This document shows positions 7,442 to 16,708 of a stretch of 64,000 bases of DNA, piece by piece; position 1 is the first letter of the stretch, and each line of letters starts with the position of its first letter. The stretch comes from Alicyclobacillus acidiphilus NBRC 100859 (GTDB lineage Bacteria > Bacillota > Bacilli > Alicyclobacillales > Alicyclobacillaceae). The DNA lies in contig NZ_BCQI01000009.1 of assembly GCF_001544355.1 (NCBI RefSeq), forward strand, positions 34,301-98,300, in the 5' to 3' direction. A program made the translations under genes and the position numbers. The notes beneath the pieces were generated by a model. The model ran no database searches. It was not told the origin of the DNA and worked only from the letters and a program-made list of their open reading frames with translations.

Positions 7442-9943
7442 TTGAAACGGTCTGAGTCAAAACTTCCGAAGTCGAAGCTTCCGAAGTCGAAACGAATCAG
7501 GTCAGCACAACAACGGCCGGCGTTCTCCAGGCGCAAGATCCTATGGGTCTCTGGGCTTTCACTCGCGGGTCTCGTCTTTGGCGGCGCCGCGCTCGGCACG
7601 ATTGCTTACTTTCTGTTGCTCCGGATGGCTCCCATCTCTATCGAGAAATTGACTGCGACACCAGAGCCGACCGTCGTGTACGACGCATCTGGCCAGGTCT
7701 ACGAGAAGATTGGGACACAGGAAACCGATTTACAGTACAACCAGATTCCGACGAATCTGCAGGATGCGATTGTTGCGACGGAAGATCACAACTTTTGGAC
7801 AGGTTCCAGTGTCGATATGCGAAGCATTCTTCGCTCCGTGTTTGTCGATCTGCTGACGCGAACGACCAATCAAGGTGCCAGCACCATCGAGGAACAATTG
7901 GCGAAGATTGTGTTTCTGAACGACAACAAGACGCTTTCGTACAAGCTGAAAGAGATCGCAATGGGTATTCATATCGATCAGGATTTCACGAAGCAAGAAA
8001 TCCTGACGATGTATTTGAACAAAGTCTTCCTTGGCGAGAACACCGTGGGCGTTCAGCAAGCGGCCCTGCGCTATTTTGGCGTGGACTTGGAAAAGCCGGG
8101 GGAGACGTTGACACTGGATCAAGCCGCCTTGCTGGCGGGCTTGCCGCAGGCTCCATCCGCGTACGATCCGCTGCAGCATCCTGCTGCGGCCCGGACACGC
8201 CGCAATGAAGTGCTGCAGAACATGGTGAAGTACGGCTACATCACACCGCAGGTCGCAAGGCGTGCCGAGGCCGCGCCGCTTGGTGTGAAGTATCACTCCT
8301 TGCCGAGCGATTCGTGGAATGCCCATCCGCTGTTCACCAATTTCCTATTCGACTATGCTCGGCGAAACGGGATATCGAACCAACAACTGCTGCAAGGCGG
8401 GCTTCGGGTGTACACCACCATCGAGCCGAATGTGCAACAGGCTGTGGACGATGTGTTTTGGAGCGGGCAGTACGACAGCGACTTCCCAGGTCCGGTCGAT
8501 GGGGCGGCTGTGTTTGTCGATCCGAAGACAGGCGGTATCGCCGGTGCGGCAGGGTCGCGCAAGATCGATTACGCGCCGCTTGGCTTGGATCGGATCTACA
8601 GCGACAGCTCGCCGGGATCGTCCATCAAACCCATCATGGAGTACGCGCCTGCGATTGAAAGTGGAAAATGGGGACCGACGTCCATTCTCGACAACGCGCC
8701 GCAGGACTTTGGCGGGGGATATGAGCCGCAGAACTGGGAGGGCGTCGACGGTCCCGCGAAAGTCACCTTGCAGTACGCCTTGGAGGAGTCGCAAAATATC
8801 GCCTCAGTCTGGCTGCTGCAACAGATTGGTCTGAACACAGGCACGAGTTTCGCGATGAGAGACGGCATTCAACTGACGCAACAGGACAGGGAGCACCTTG
8901 GCGTGGCCATTGGCGGCATGCAATACGGCGTCAATCCGCTGGAGATGGCGCAAGCGTACGAGGCGTTCGACAACAATGGCGTGCAGATGAAAGCCCATCT
9001 CATCAACAAGATCGTGAATCAAAACGGACAGATCATCTACCAATTCCAGCCGCAAGCGAAGACGATTATGAGTGCGCGAACGGCTGCCATCATGACCAAT
9101 TTGCTGCAGGACGTGGTGAACTACGGAACCGGCACATCCGCACAGGTGCCTGGTTGGGGCGTGGCTGGCAAAACGGGAACCGTGCAATACGACACCGGGT
9201 TGAATGGCAGCGAGCCGAATTGGATCCGGGATGCCTGGTTTGATGGGTATACACCCAACCTGGTGGGTTCGATTCACATCGGCTACGATCAGTCGTCGCC
9301 AGCTCACCACATGACCATGTCGCCGTTGGATCCTTCCGCCAACGCGGCGATGATCTTCCGCGACATTGTCCGTATTGCGGAGTCAGGCATTCCGCCTGAG
9401 CAGTTCAACGAGTCGGCGCTGACAGAGACGCAGGCTGTTGGCGGTACGTCCAACTCGGCAGCCAACAGCGCCGCAAACAACAGTACAACTGCGAATAACA
9501 CCACAAACAACGCGGTAAACAACACCGTGAACACAACGACGAACAACGCTGTGGGCACCAATGCGTTCCCGAGCAATCTGACGAATTCGACTGTGAACAG
9601 CACTGGCAACACGAGTACAGGTTGGAACAATACGACGAATTCGACATGGAACAGCACCGCGAACACCACGCCGATGAACAATACCGAGAATTCGACGGAA
9701 AACAGTCCTGCCGACAACGGCGGAGCTGTCAACAACACCGTAAATTCAACCAGCAACAGCCTGAATACGACTGCGAACACGACGGCGAACGGCGCTGCCA
9801 ATACATCCACGAACAACGCGGCCAATACGGACGTGACGTCGCCGGCGGATCGCAATCAGTCCAATTCGGCGAACGTGCCTGAATCCAACGGGATGACGTC
9901 CGGTTCTCAAAGCACAAATGGGACAGGAACCATCTCCCCCTAA
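7442..9943 (+). CDS. Class A penicillin-binding protein (PBP1A-type, transglycosylase/transpeptidase) with Asn/Thr-rich tail
   Basis: An 833-residue bifunctional peptidoglycan synthase. TTG at 7442 follows AGGAGG at 7426-7431. Order: basic cytoplasmic N-terminus with the repeat LPKSKLPKSK, membrane helix about 33-60, GT51 domain about 80-270 (ATEDHNFW with catalytic Glu114; GASTIEEQLAK, in which the usual QQ is EQ), and transpeptidase domain about 350-640 with SSIK (nucleophile Ser393), SQN (450-452) and KTGT (577-580). From about residue 667 the protein becomes a ~165-residue tail made almost only of Asn, Thr, Ser, Ala and Val. The enzyme polymerises and crosslinks glycan strands outside the membrane; the tail is presumably exposed in the wall. 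Confidence 0.93.
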   Translation: MKRSESKLPKSKLPKSKRIRSAQQRPAFSRRKILWVSGLSLAGLVFGGAALGTIAYFLLLRMAPISIEKLTATPEPTVVYDASGQVYEKIGTQETDLQYNQIPTNLQDAIVATEDHNFWTGSSVDMRSILRSVFVDLLTRTTNQGASTIEEQLAKIVFLNDNKTLSYKLKEIAMGIHIDQDFTKQEILTMYLNKVFLGENTVGVQQAALRYFGVDLEKPGETLTLDQAALLAGLPQAPSAYDPLQHPAAARTRRNEVLQNMVKYGYITPQVARRAEAAPLGVKYHSLPSDSWNAHPLFTNFLFDYARRNGISNQQLLQGGLRVYTTIEPNVQQAVDDVFWSGQYDSDFPGPVDGAAVFVDPKTGGIAGAAGSRKIDYAPLGLDRIYSDSSPGSSIKPIMEYAPAIESGKWGPTSILDNAPQDFGGGYEPQNWEGVDGPAKVTLQYALEESQNIASVWLLQQIGLNTGTSFAMRDGIQLTQQDREHLGVAIGGMQYGVNPLEMAQAYEAFDNNGVQMKAHLINKIVNQNGQIIYQFQPQAKTIMSARTAAIMTNLLQDVVNYGTGTSAQVPGWGVAGKTGTVQYDTGLNGSEPNWIRDAWFDGYTPNLVGSIHIGYDQSSPAHHMTMSPLDPSANAAMIFRDIVRIAESGIPPEQFNESALTETQAVGGTSNSAANSAANNSTTANNTTNNAVNNTVNTTTNNAVGTNAFPSNLTNSTVNSTGNTSTGWNNTTNSTWNSTANTTPMNNTENSTENSPADNGGAVNNTVNSTSNSLNTTANTTANGAANTSTNNAANTDVTSPADRNQSNSANVPESNGMTSGSQSTNGTGTISP

Positions 9944-10036
9944 CCGGACTTCACCATGATTGTCCTATACGTCGGGAGTGGCGATTGCATAGTGTACGTC
10001 AGTGACTACCGTGTGTCAGGGTTAGGAGATGACTGT

Positions 10037-10819
10037 ATGATGCAATCGCTGCCTCGCGTACTTGTCCTGTCTGTGCCGAAAGGTGGGACAAATCTGCTGA
10101 TGCAAGTGGTGATGGGCATTCCAGGCATGCAGCAAATTCGCGAGAATATGATGACCGAATCGGCGTCCGGCCCAATCGGGCGAGGCGAGATGGGCGTCAT
10201 GCACCTGCCTTACCATCCGCGATTTGAGAAGCTGCTTGTCGATCACGGTCTGAAAGCCATCTTCATTACGCGCGATCCCCGAGACATTGTCGTTTCTCTG
10301 ATGTATTTCATCCTGCACAGCCTGCCTTCGCATATTCTGCATCTTCCGTTCAAGATGAGTTTCACGACGAATGAACAGCGGCTGCAAGCCATCATCAATG
10401 GGGTGTCGTTTCAGGACGAGCTGGCCGATACGGTGCTGGCCAACGAACTTGTCGTCGCGCATGGCGGTAACCGCTACCCGAATATCGACGAATTCATCAG
10501 GTCTTTTTTGCCGTGGCGGGATTCTCCGTGCGTTTGCCACGTCAGGTATGAAGATCTCGTTACGTCTCCGAAGAATGTGGAAGCGGTCCGAAAGATTGTG
10601 GATTTTCTGTGGGACGATGTTTCCGCGCTGGGAATCCCCAAAGAGCTCCTGGTTTCGCAGATGATTGGCAACATCAATCCCAGCCGATCGCCGACATTCC
10701 GCGCAGGGCGGACGGGCGATTGGCGCTTCGAGTTCTCGGAGCAAAACAAGGAAGATTTCAAGCGCGTCGCTGGGGCTCGGCTGATTGAACTAGGATATGA
10801 GTCGGATTTGTCGTGGTGA
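10037..10819 (+). CDS. Sulfotransferase-family protein
   Basis: A 260-residue cytosolic-type sulfotransferase fold. ATG at 10037 follows TTAGGAG. The 5'-phosphosulfate loop is PKGGTNLL (residues 14-21), and the 3'-phosphate motif is RDPRDIVVS (79-87). RYEDLV and the C-terminal RAGRTGDW (the R-x-G-x-x-G-x-W/K block) complete the PAPS site. It would transfer sulfate from PAPS to a hydroxyl or amine acceptor. Its position beside a glycan-assembly island suggests a sugar acceptor, but the acceptor is not visible in the sequence. No PAPS-synthesis genes occur in the window. Confidence 0.82.
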   Translation: MMQSLPRVLVLSVPKGGTNLLMQVVMGIPGMQQIRENMMTESASGPIGRGEMGVMHLPYHPRFEKLLVDHGLKAIFITRDPRDIVVSLMYFILHSLPSHILHLPFKMSFTTNEQRLQAIINGVSFQDELADTVLANELVVAHGGNRYPNIDEFIRSFLPWRDSPCVCHVRYEDLVTSPKNVEAVRKIVDFLWDDVSALGIPKELLVSQMIGNINPSRSPTFRAGRTGDWRFEFSEQNKEDFKRVAGARLIELGYESDLSW

Positions 10820-10864
10820 TCCGCGCTGGGAAGCGACGTTCATTTGCGACGGGGTCACTCGCAG

Positions 10865-10889
10865 GAGGCCCTCATCGTCCAAGGGCCTC
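10865..10889. terminator. Bidirectional hairpin between convergent genes
   Basis: Arms GAGGCCCT (10865-10872) and AGGGCCTC (10882-10889) with a 9-nt loop sit between the ends of the sulfotransferase gene (+) and the GT4 gene (-). The T-run is weak (GGTACTTTCC), so termination is plausible rather than certain. Confidence 0.5.
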
Positions 10890-10929
10890 GGTACTTTCCT
10901 CATTCATCTGAAACATGTATCTCGGGCAT

Positions 10930-12054
10930 TCATCTCGAATGTCCTATTTGTTCGTACTGTTCTATCCATCGATGTGCGATCGCGTGGATGTCGAAGTCTC
11001 GTACAATCCGTTCGCGTCCGTCGCGCCCCAGTGCCCTGGCCCATTCAGGCGCAGACAGGACGGCCGTGATGGACGCCGTCAAGGCGTCCATGGTGATGGG
11101 GCGGTCTGCGTCGTGATCGCCGAAATGGCAGCGGATGGCTTGTTCGTATCTCGCAGGCGTCACAATGCCGACCATGCCGCGCGTACCTGCGGCGATGACC
11201 GGGCGTCCGCATGCCATGGCCTCCATTGCGACGCGGCCGGTTCCGACCACGCAGTCCGCGATCGCGAACATGGGACGCAGATCCAACTGTTCGCCCAAGC
11301 AATGGATGTAGAACGCTCCCTCGTTCGTATGGATGGAATGCGCATGTTCGACAACCCGGAAGAGGTCCGGGCCGCCGCCCGCGATGAGCACCTGCAAATT
11401 CGGAATGGCTTCCCGGCGGACGGATCGGCAGGCGTTGATCAACTGCATGCAGATTTCGGCCTTTTCCCACGCCATTCTTGCGGCATAGACCACCACCGGG
11501 CTTGCGGCGTCCAGGTTGTAATTCGGCCGGAGAGCCGAGCCGTCCATCGGTTGAAAATAATCTGTCGCGATCCCGTTGGGAATCATGATGGATTCGATGC
11601 CGTTCCCTTGAAGCCAGTCGTGGATTGGCGGGCTGACACTGACGATGTGGGCGGTGTCGTCGAGGACCGCTTTGAGCATGGCTGTATCGTAGTAGGTGCC
11701 ATGAACCGTAAAGCAGATCGGGATTCCGCGCCGCTTCGCGATTCGGACGACAAACCGCGTGGACGGCAGTTGATGGCCGTGCACGACGGTAATGGCCTCG
11801 CGTTCCAAAATGTCGTCCAATGTCTCTTCAATCTCTTGCCAGACAAGCGGGGGCACAGAGTCGCCCAAGGGAAAATGAATGTGGTGGACTTTGCATCCGA
11901 GCGCTGCAAACGCCGCGCTCAACGGACCATCGGCACCGACGACGACGATATTCATGCCCGCGCGCAAGAGATGCGGCACGGTGGTATATATCTGGGTCTC
12001 GGTTCCACCCAGAACGAAGCTGTCAATCAGTATCAAGAGATTTCCTCGTGGCAC
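10930..12054 (-). CDS. GT4-family glycosyltransferase
   Basis: A 374-residue GT-B fold retaining glycosyltransferase. GTG at 12054 is chosen because GGAGG lies 7 nt upstream; a longer ATG start is less well supported. N-terminal motif DSFVLGGTETQ (glycine-rich acceptor-side loop), VVHGHQLPS, FTVHGTYYD, VIPNGI, then the C-terminal nucleotide-sugar domain with AARMAWEKAE and the E-x7-E-like VGTGRVAMEAMACGRPVIAAGT. It is a clear paralogue of the protein at 16686-17810. It is the last gene of a three-gene minus-strand unit with two GT2 enzymes and probably adds a residue to a surface glycan. Donor and acceptor are unknown. Confidence 0.87.
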   Translation of the reverse strand: MPRGNLLILIDSFVLGGTETQIYTTVPHLLRAGMNIVVVGADGPLSAAFAALGCKVHHIHFPLGDSVPPLVWQEIEETLDDILEREAITVVHGHQLPSTRFVVRIAKRRGIPICFTVHGTYYDTAMLKAVLDDTAHIVSVSPPIHDWLQGNGIESIMIPNGIATDYFQPMDGSALRPNYNLDAASPVVVYAARMAWEKAEICMQLINACRSVRREAIPNLQVLIAGGGPDLFRVVEHAHSIHTNEGAFYIHCLGEQLDLRPMFAIADCVVGTGRVAMEAMACGRPVIAAGTRGMVGIVTPARYEQAIRCHFGDHDADRPITMDALTASITAVLSAPEWARALGRDGRERIVRDFDIHAIAHRWIEQYEQIGHSR

Positions 12055-12094
12055 CAAATCCCCTCCTTTTGTCGCGGTGTCCAATTTGTATCGT

Positions 12095-12799
12095 TCAAAG
12101 AGGCCGGTGGGTCTTGCTCTGTATCAGACGGGATCGCTGATGCCCGTGTTGTCTCGCGTAATAGAGAACCTCCCGCAAATTGTCGATGGCGATGCCGTTG
12201 ATGACGTATTTGCGGATCAGATTCACATCCTCAGATCCATAGGGCGTCCGTGTCAATCCGCCCAAGTTGTCGAAGACGACGCCCCTGAACAAGATACTGG
12301 AGGTGCACAACGACGGCCGTCCAAGCGCAAGACTCTCTTTGATGTCGTTCCCGTATTCAATCCAATAGCAGACTGTCCGCCGCTGAAAGTCGTTGTCGTG
12401 AAACCATTCGACGTTTGTACCCACGAGATCGATGTCGGGATGGCTCTTCAGATAATCGACCTGCATCTCGAAGCGTTTGGGGTCGGAGATATCATCCAAG
12501 TCCTGCAACGCGATATATTCGCCGCGCGTCAGGAACATCCCGATGGTCAAGGCGCCGGCGTACCCAATTCTTCGCGGCAATCGCACGGACACGACGGCGA
12601 TCCCGGCGGCGGCGGCCGCCTCCTGGAAACCCGACACTCGATGTTCCAGGCCGTCCGTTGAGGCATCGTCGACCACGACGATCTCGATGTTTCGATACGT
12701 TTGCCTGAGCAGGCTGCCAAAGCAATCGTCTGCGTACTGGGCCTGGTTGCAGCCAGGAATCACAACGCTTACGAGTTCTGGTGCGCGATCAAATGACAT
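12095..12799 (-). CDS. GT2-family glycosyltransferase
   Basis: A 234-residue GT-A fold enzyme. ATG at 12799 follows AAGGGGGG with 6-7 nt spacing; the frame is open further upstream but those residues are Cys/Arg-rich and unlike the family. ELVSVVIPGCNQAQY, IEIVVVDDASTD, the GEYIALQDLDD metal/donor site and HPDIDLVGTNVEWF are diagnostic. It is a close paralogue of the next gene upstream (12837-13613), and the two form an operon with the GT4 gene. The protein is short for a full GT2 and ends soon after the GT-A core. Confidence 0.87.
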   Translation of the reverse strand: MSFDRAPELVSVVIPGCNQAQYADDCFGSLLRQTYRNIEIVVVDDASTDGLEHRVSGFQEAAAAAGIAVVSVRLPRRIGYAGALTIGMFLTRGEYIALQDLDDISDPKRFEMQVDYLKSHPDIDLVGTNVEWFHDNDFQRRTVCYWIEYGNDIKESLALGRPSLCTSSILFRGVVFDNLGGLTRTPYGSEDVNLIRKYVINGIAIDNLREVLYYARQHGHQRSRLIQSKTHRPL

Positions 12800-12836
12800 G
12801 CATGTCCCCCCTTGTCGTGAAGGCGATGGCTTCGGT

Positions 12837-13613
12837 TTACCATGATTCTCCTCTCGCCAGGCGCTGCGTGGTTTGACCGGGATGCAACCGATAGTAGTAC
12901 AGCACGTCGGGCAAGTTTTCCGTAACCACGCCGCCAGACACGTAGCGCCCGACAAATTCGAAATCCGACGCACTGGTCATCCGGCGAGTCCATCCTCCCA
13001 TCCGATCAAACGCCGCTCCCCTCATCAGAATGGTTCCGTCACAGACACAATGCTCGCCAAGCCCGTAGCTCTGACGAATCTGTTCTCTGCCGTACTTGAT
13101 CCAGACCGAATAGTCCAAGGACGCGTGTTCCAGATCCCCGTCCTCAAAGGTCGCGTAATTGGTCCCCACCATCTCGACATCCGAATGTTTTCGCAAATAT
13201 TCGACTTGTCTTTGGATCCGTTCTGGGTGCGACAAGTCATCCGCCGCCTGACACGCGATGAACTCGCCCTGGGCGAGGAACAGGCCCACGGTCGCGCTTC
13301 CAGGCTGTTTCACGTTGACTGGAAGCGACACAAAGATGATGCGCTCCGGCGGCAGCCGATGCGCGACCTCGGATTGCCACCGGCTCACGACCTCTGCGCA
13401 ATCGTCGGTCGAATGGTCATCGACAATCACGATTTCGATATTCCGATAGGTCTGATTGACGAGACTGTCCAGGCACGCCGGCAGATACACCGCGTTGTTG
13501 TACACCGGGACGACGATGCTCACCAGATTGGGCACACGTTCAAACAAACACTCACCCCCAAGACATGCGTCACGAACGCCTTTTGCTTCATACCTGTTAC
13601 GCAATTCAACCAT
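12837..13613 (-). CDS. GT2-family glycosyltransferase
   Basis: A 258-residue GT-A enzyme. VPNLVSIVVPVYNNAVY, NIEIVIVDDHSTDD, GEFIACQAADDLSHPERIQRQ and VEMVGTNYATF match the paralogue downstream almost block for block, so the pair arose by duplication. The ATG at 13613 has only a weak ribosome site (AGG), and a start 15-20 codons further in is possible. It is first gene of the minus-strand glycosyltransferase unit and is divergent from the UDP-amino-sugar operon that starts at 13802. Confidence 0.85.
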   Translation of the reverse strand: MVELRNRYEAKGVRDACLGGECLFERVPNLVSIVVPVYNNAVYLPACLDSLVNQTYRNIEIVIVDDHSTDDCAEVVSRWQSEVAHRLPPERIIFVSLPVNVKQPGSATVGLFLAQGEFIACQAADDLSHPERIQRQVEYLRKHSDVEMVGTNYATFEDGDLEHASLDYSVWIKYGREQIRQSYGLGEHCVCDGTILMRGAAFDRMGGWTRRMTSASDFEFVGRYVSGGVVTENLPDVLYYYRLHPGQTTQRLARGESW

Positions 13614-13801
13614 GACAACCTATGCCGATCCCGAGAGTCGGGACATGGACAACTGTCGTTGCAGACGTCATGCCATCCGGGCCAGTTGACCAGTCCGTTT
13701 GTCCACAAATTTGAAACGCGGTCGCATCGCCCGTTCATCTAGGGGAGCGCCGCATATGAGTGGAGGGAAGCGGACAACAAGGGAATGTAAGGGTGGGGAG
13801 C

Positions 13802-14893
13802 ATGAAGGTTTTGACGATTCTGGGCACGCGCCCCGAGATCATCCGGCTAAGCCGAATCATTGAAAAACTAGATCAAGACGCGTCAGAGCACGTGATTGTG
13901 CATACCGGTCAAAACTACGATCCGGCGCTCAGCGAAGTGTTCTTCCGAGAAATGAAGATTCGCCAGCCGGACTATCATTTCTCGCTGCAAAGCAGCACAT
14001 TCGGGTCTCAAATCGGCGAGATGTTTGCGCGGGTGGAGGCCGTTTTGCGCGACGTACGTCCGGAGAAGATTCTCGTCCTCGGGGACACCAACAGCGCCTT
14101 GAATGCCATTCTTGCAGAGCGGTTGGGCATTCCTGTCTATCACATGGAGGCCGGAAACCGCTGCTACGACTCGATGGTTCCGGAGGAAATCAATCGAAAG
14201 ATCATCGACGCCGTGTCGTCTTACAATCTGCCATACACACCGGGCAGCAGGGAAAATCTGCTCAGGGAAGGGATGCACCCGCAGCGGGTTTGGATGTCGG
14301 GCAATCCGATTTACGAGGTTCTCAAGCACTTTGGACCGCGAATCGAAGAGAGCGACATCCTCAAGCGGCTGTCGCTGATCGAACAAGCGTATTTTCTCGC
14401 CACCATCCATCGAGCTGAAAACGTCGATTCACCGGATCGGCTCTCAGCCATCTTCGAGGGACTCGAGCGTGTGGCGGACGCGTTCCAACTGCCCGTCGTC
14501 GTAAGCGTCCATCCCCGAACGAAAGACCGCTTGCAGAAACTTGGCGTCCATTTGCATCATCCGCAGTTGAAGCTCCACGATCCGTTTGGCTTTTTCGACT
14601 TCGCCAAGTTGCAGCGTCACGCGCTGTGCGTCTTGACCGACAGCGGCACCGTGCAGGAAGAGAGCTGCATCTTCGGCGTTCCCGCCGTCACGGTTCGTCA
14701 GAGCACCGAGCGTCCGGAAACCGTGATCTGCGGCAGTAATGTGTTGTCTGGCGTCCATCCGGAACGAATCCTGGATTGCGTCCGATTGATGGTGAAATCC
14801 AACCGGGACTGGAAATGTCCTGAAGGTTATATGGACGAAACGGTGTCGACCAAAGTTGTCCAGTTTTTATTAGGAGGACTCACATATGTTTAA
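13802..14893 (+). CDS. UDP-N-acetylglucosamine/mannosamine 2-epimerase family (WecB type)
   Basis: A 363-residue 2-epimerase. ATG at 13802 (MKVLTILGTRPEIIRLSRII) follows AAGGG about 8 nt upstream. VHTGQNYDPALSEVFF, LVLGDTNSALNAILAERLGIPVYHMEAGNR, TIHRAENVD and LTDSGTVQEESCIFGVPAVTVR are family blocks. Together with the next two genes it forms the CapE/CapF/CapG-like (WbjB-C-D or WbvB-R-D) trio that converts UDP-GlcNAc into a UDP-L-amino sugar, in which this enzyme acts last at C2. Its stop overlaps the next start by 8 nt, so the genes are translationally coupled. Confidence 0.9.
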   Translation: MKVLTILGTRPEIIRLSRIIEKLDQDASEHVIVHTGQNYDPALSEVFFREMKIRQPDYHFSLQSSTFGSQIGEMFARVEAVLRDVRPEKILVLGDTNSALNAILAERLGIPVYHMEAGNRCYDSMVPEEINRKIIDAVSSYNLPYTPGSRENLLREGMHPQRVWMSGNPIYEVLKHFGPRIEESDILKRLSLIEQAYFLATIHRAENVDSPDRLSAIFEGLERVADAFQLPVVVSVHPRTKDRLQKLGVHLHHPQLKLHDPFGFFDFAKLQRHALCVLTDSGTVQEESCIFGVPAVTVRQSTERPETVICGSNVLSGVHPERILDCVRLMVKSNRDWKCPEGYMDETVSTKVVQFLLGGLTYV

Positions 14894-15875
14894 AGACAAA
14901 GTCATTCTCATCACAGGGGGAACCGGTTCGTGGGGACAACAGTTGACCACGGCCTTGTTGGCCCACGAACCACGCGAAATCCGGATTTTGTCGCGAAATG
15001 AGTTTGCTCAAGTACAAATGCAAAGAAAGTTTCAACACGCCAAGCCTCTCCGCTTTCTGATTGGCGACGTTCGGGACGCGGAAGCCGTCGACGAGGCGTG
15101 CAAAGACGTCGATTACGTCTTTCATCTGGCCGCGCTCAAGCACGTGCCTATCTGTGAGGATCAACCGATGGAAGCGTTGAAGACGAACGTGATTGGGACG
15201 CAGAACATCATCCGCTCCAGTATCGAACACGGTGTCCAGAAAGTGATCGACGTATCGACCGATAAGGCCGTGGAGCCCGTGAACTTTTACGGGATGTCGA
15301 AAGCGCTCGGCGAGAAACTCATTCTGCAAGCGAACAAGCTGAGTGAGACCACGCGTTTCGCCTGCGTGCGCGGGGGCAACGTCCTCGGCAGCAACGGCAG
15401 CGTCGTGCCGCTGTTCATCTCGCAGCTAAAAGCTGGACAGCCAATCACCATCACGTCGCGGGAGATGACTCGTTTCTTTCTGACGCTGCGCAACGCCATC
15501 GATCTCCTCATTCACGCTGCAACCGTCGCGCTTGGCGGCGAGATCTTCGTGATGAAAATGGCATCGTGCAAGATTGTCGATCTCGCCGCCGTTTTAACCA
15601 AGCACTATGCGTCGCAAGCGGCCGAGATCGTGGAAACGGGCATCCGGCCTGGGGAGAAGCTGCACGAAGTGTTGGTTTCGCGTCATGAGGCGCCAACGAC
15701 GGTTCAATTCAGCGAACAATACTACGTGATTCTTCCGCCCGGCGCTTCTCAACAGTTGCAAGAAGCCTATCGATCCTATCCAGCTTTTGAATATCCCATC
15801 TATGAATCCAGTGCCAACCTGATGACCGAACAGGGCATCGAGGCCTTGCTGAAAGAGGGGGGATTTCTAACTTGA
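14886..15875 (+). CDS. CapE/FnlA-like UDP-GlcNAc 4,6-dehydratase/5-epimerase (short-chain dehydrogenase fold)
   Basis: A 329-residue extended SDR. ITGGTGSWGQQL is the NAD(P)-binding loop, IRILSRNEFAQVQMQR is the signature of the CapD/CapE/PseB branch, and VSTDKAVEPVNFYGMSKALGEK carries the Tyr-x3-Lys pair. PGEKLHEVLVS is the family C-terminal block. It removes water at C4/C6 of UDP-GlcNAc and may epimerise C5. The frame overlaps wecB-like upstream by 8 nt and the reductase downstream by 4 nt. A PseB-like role is less likely because the partners are a 2-epimerase and an RmlD-type reductase. Confidence 0.88.
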   Translation: MFKDKVILITGGTGSWGQQLTTALLAHEPREIRILSRNEFAQVQMQRKFQHAKPLRFLIGDVRDAEAVDEACKDVDYVFHLAALKHVPICEDQPMEALKTNVIGTQNIIRSSIEHGVQKVIDVSTDKAVEPVNFYGMSKALGEKLILQANKLSETTRFACVRGGNVLGSNGSVVPLFISQLKAGQPITITSREMTRFFLTLRNAIDLLIHAATVALGGEIFVMKMASCKIVDLAAVLTKHYASQAAEIVETGIRPGEKLHEVLVSRHEAPTTVQFSEQYYVILPPGASQQLQEAYRSYPAFEYPIYESSANLMTEQGIEALLKEGGFLT

Positions 15876-16708
15876 AACTCTTGATCTTTGGAGCCGGCGG
15901 CATGGCGGGACACGTGCTCTTCCAATACTTTCAGCGCGATGGAAACTACGAGGTGTGGGGCACTGCCCGCAAGCAGGGACTCGACCCGAACATCGTGGAG
16001 TTGGATGCCCGGGACCAGGATGGGGTCCTCGGGATGATAGACGATATTCAGCCCGACGTGGTCATCAACTGCGTCGGCGTCCTGAACCAATTCGCGGAAC
16101 GCGATCTGACACAAGCCATCTACGTGAATGCGCTCTTCCCGCATCTTTTGAAAGATTTCTCCAATCAATTTGGCTATCGGTTGATTCACTTGAGCACGGA
16201 CTGTGTGTTTTCCGGGCTCAGAGGGGGATACCGCGAGACCGACCAGCCTGATGGGGCGACTGCCTATGCGAGGACGAAAACACTGGGTGAGGTTGTGGAT
16301 GCGCGGAACGTGACCATCCGGACCTCGATCATCGGCCCCGAACGAAAGGCCGACGGCATCGGTCTGTTCCATTGGTTCATGGGACAAACGGGTGAAGTGT
16401 CAGGCTACCGAAACGTGTTTTGGAATGGCGTGACCACGCTGGAACTGGCAAAGGCAGTTCAGTGGTTGATGCATCGGCCAATCACTGGACTGGTTCATTT
16501 GGCTGCGCCGCAGCCGGTCTCGAAGTACGAGCTTCTGGTTTTGCTGAAGGAGGCGTTTGGCCGAGGCGACATCGAGGTCATCCCCGTCGATGAGCCTCGC
16601 TCCGACAAAACGCTCGTGAACACCCGGCCGGATTTCACGTTTCAGGTGAGTCCGTATGCGATCATGTTGGATGAGTTGAGATGGTTTATGTCGCAGGTAC
16701 TGCGTTGA
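15872..16708 (+). CDS. RmlD-like dTDP-/UDP-sugar 4-ketoreductase
   Basis: A 278-residue SDR starting with TTG in the overlap TTGA with the previous stop. MKLLIFGAGGMAGHVLFQYF binds NAD(P)H, DVVINCVGVLNQ and LIHLSTDCVFSG match RmlD, and the catalytic Tyr-x3-Lys appears as YARTK. It lacks the ~90-residue C-terminal cupin found in WbjC/CapF, and in that respect looks like WbvR, which makes UDP-L-rhamnosamine derivatives on the way to UDP-L-QuiNAc. The last 23 bp overlap, tail to tail, the convergent GT4 gene. Confidence 0.85.
   Translation: MKLLIFGAGGMAGHVLFQYFQRDGNYEVWGTARKQGLDPNIVELDARDQDGVLGMIDDIQPDVVINCVGVLNQFAERDLTQAIYVNALFPHLLKDFSNQFGYRLIHLSTDCVFSGLRGGYRETDQPDGATAYARTKTLGEVVDARNVTIRTSIIGPERKADGIGLFHWFMGQTGEVSGYRNVFWNGVTTLELAKAVQWLMHRPITGLVHLAAPQPVSKYELLVLLKEAFGRGDIEVIPVDEPRSDKTLVNTRPDFTFQVSPYAIMLDELRWFMSQVLR

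Noticed and set aside
9304..9855. Hydrophobic 183-codon minus-strand frame that looks like a membrane protein
   Set aside because: It is the complement of the Asn/Thr-rich tail of the PBP gene (AAC/ACG read as GTT/CGT), so the hydrophobicity is an artefact.
11045..11470. Overlapping frames within glycosyltransferase genes
   Set aside because: High GC gives open shadows; composition is Arg-rich and no motifs appear.
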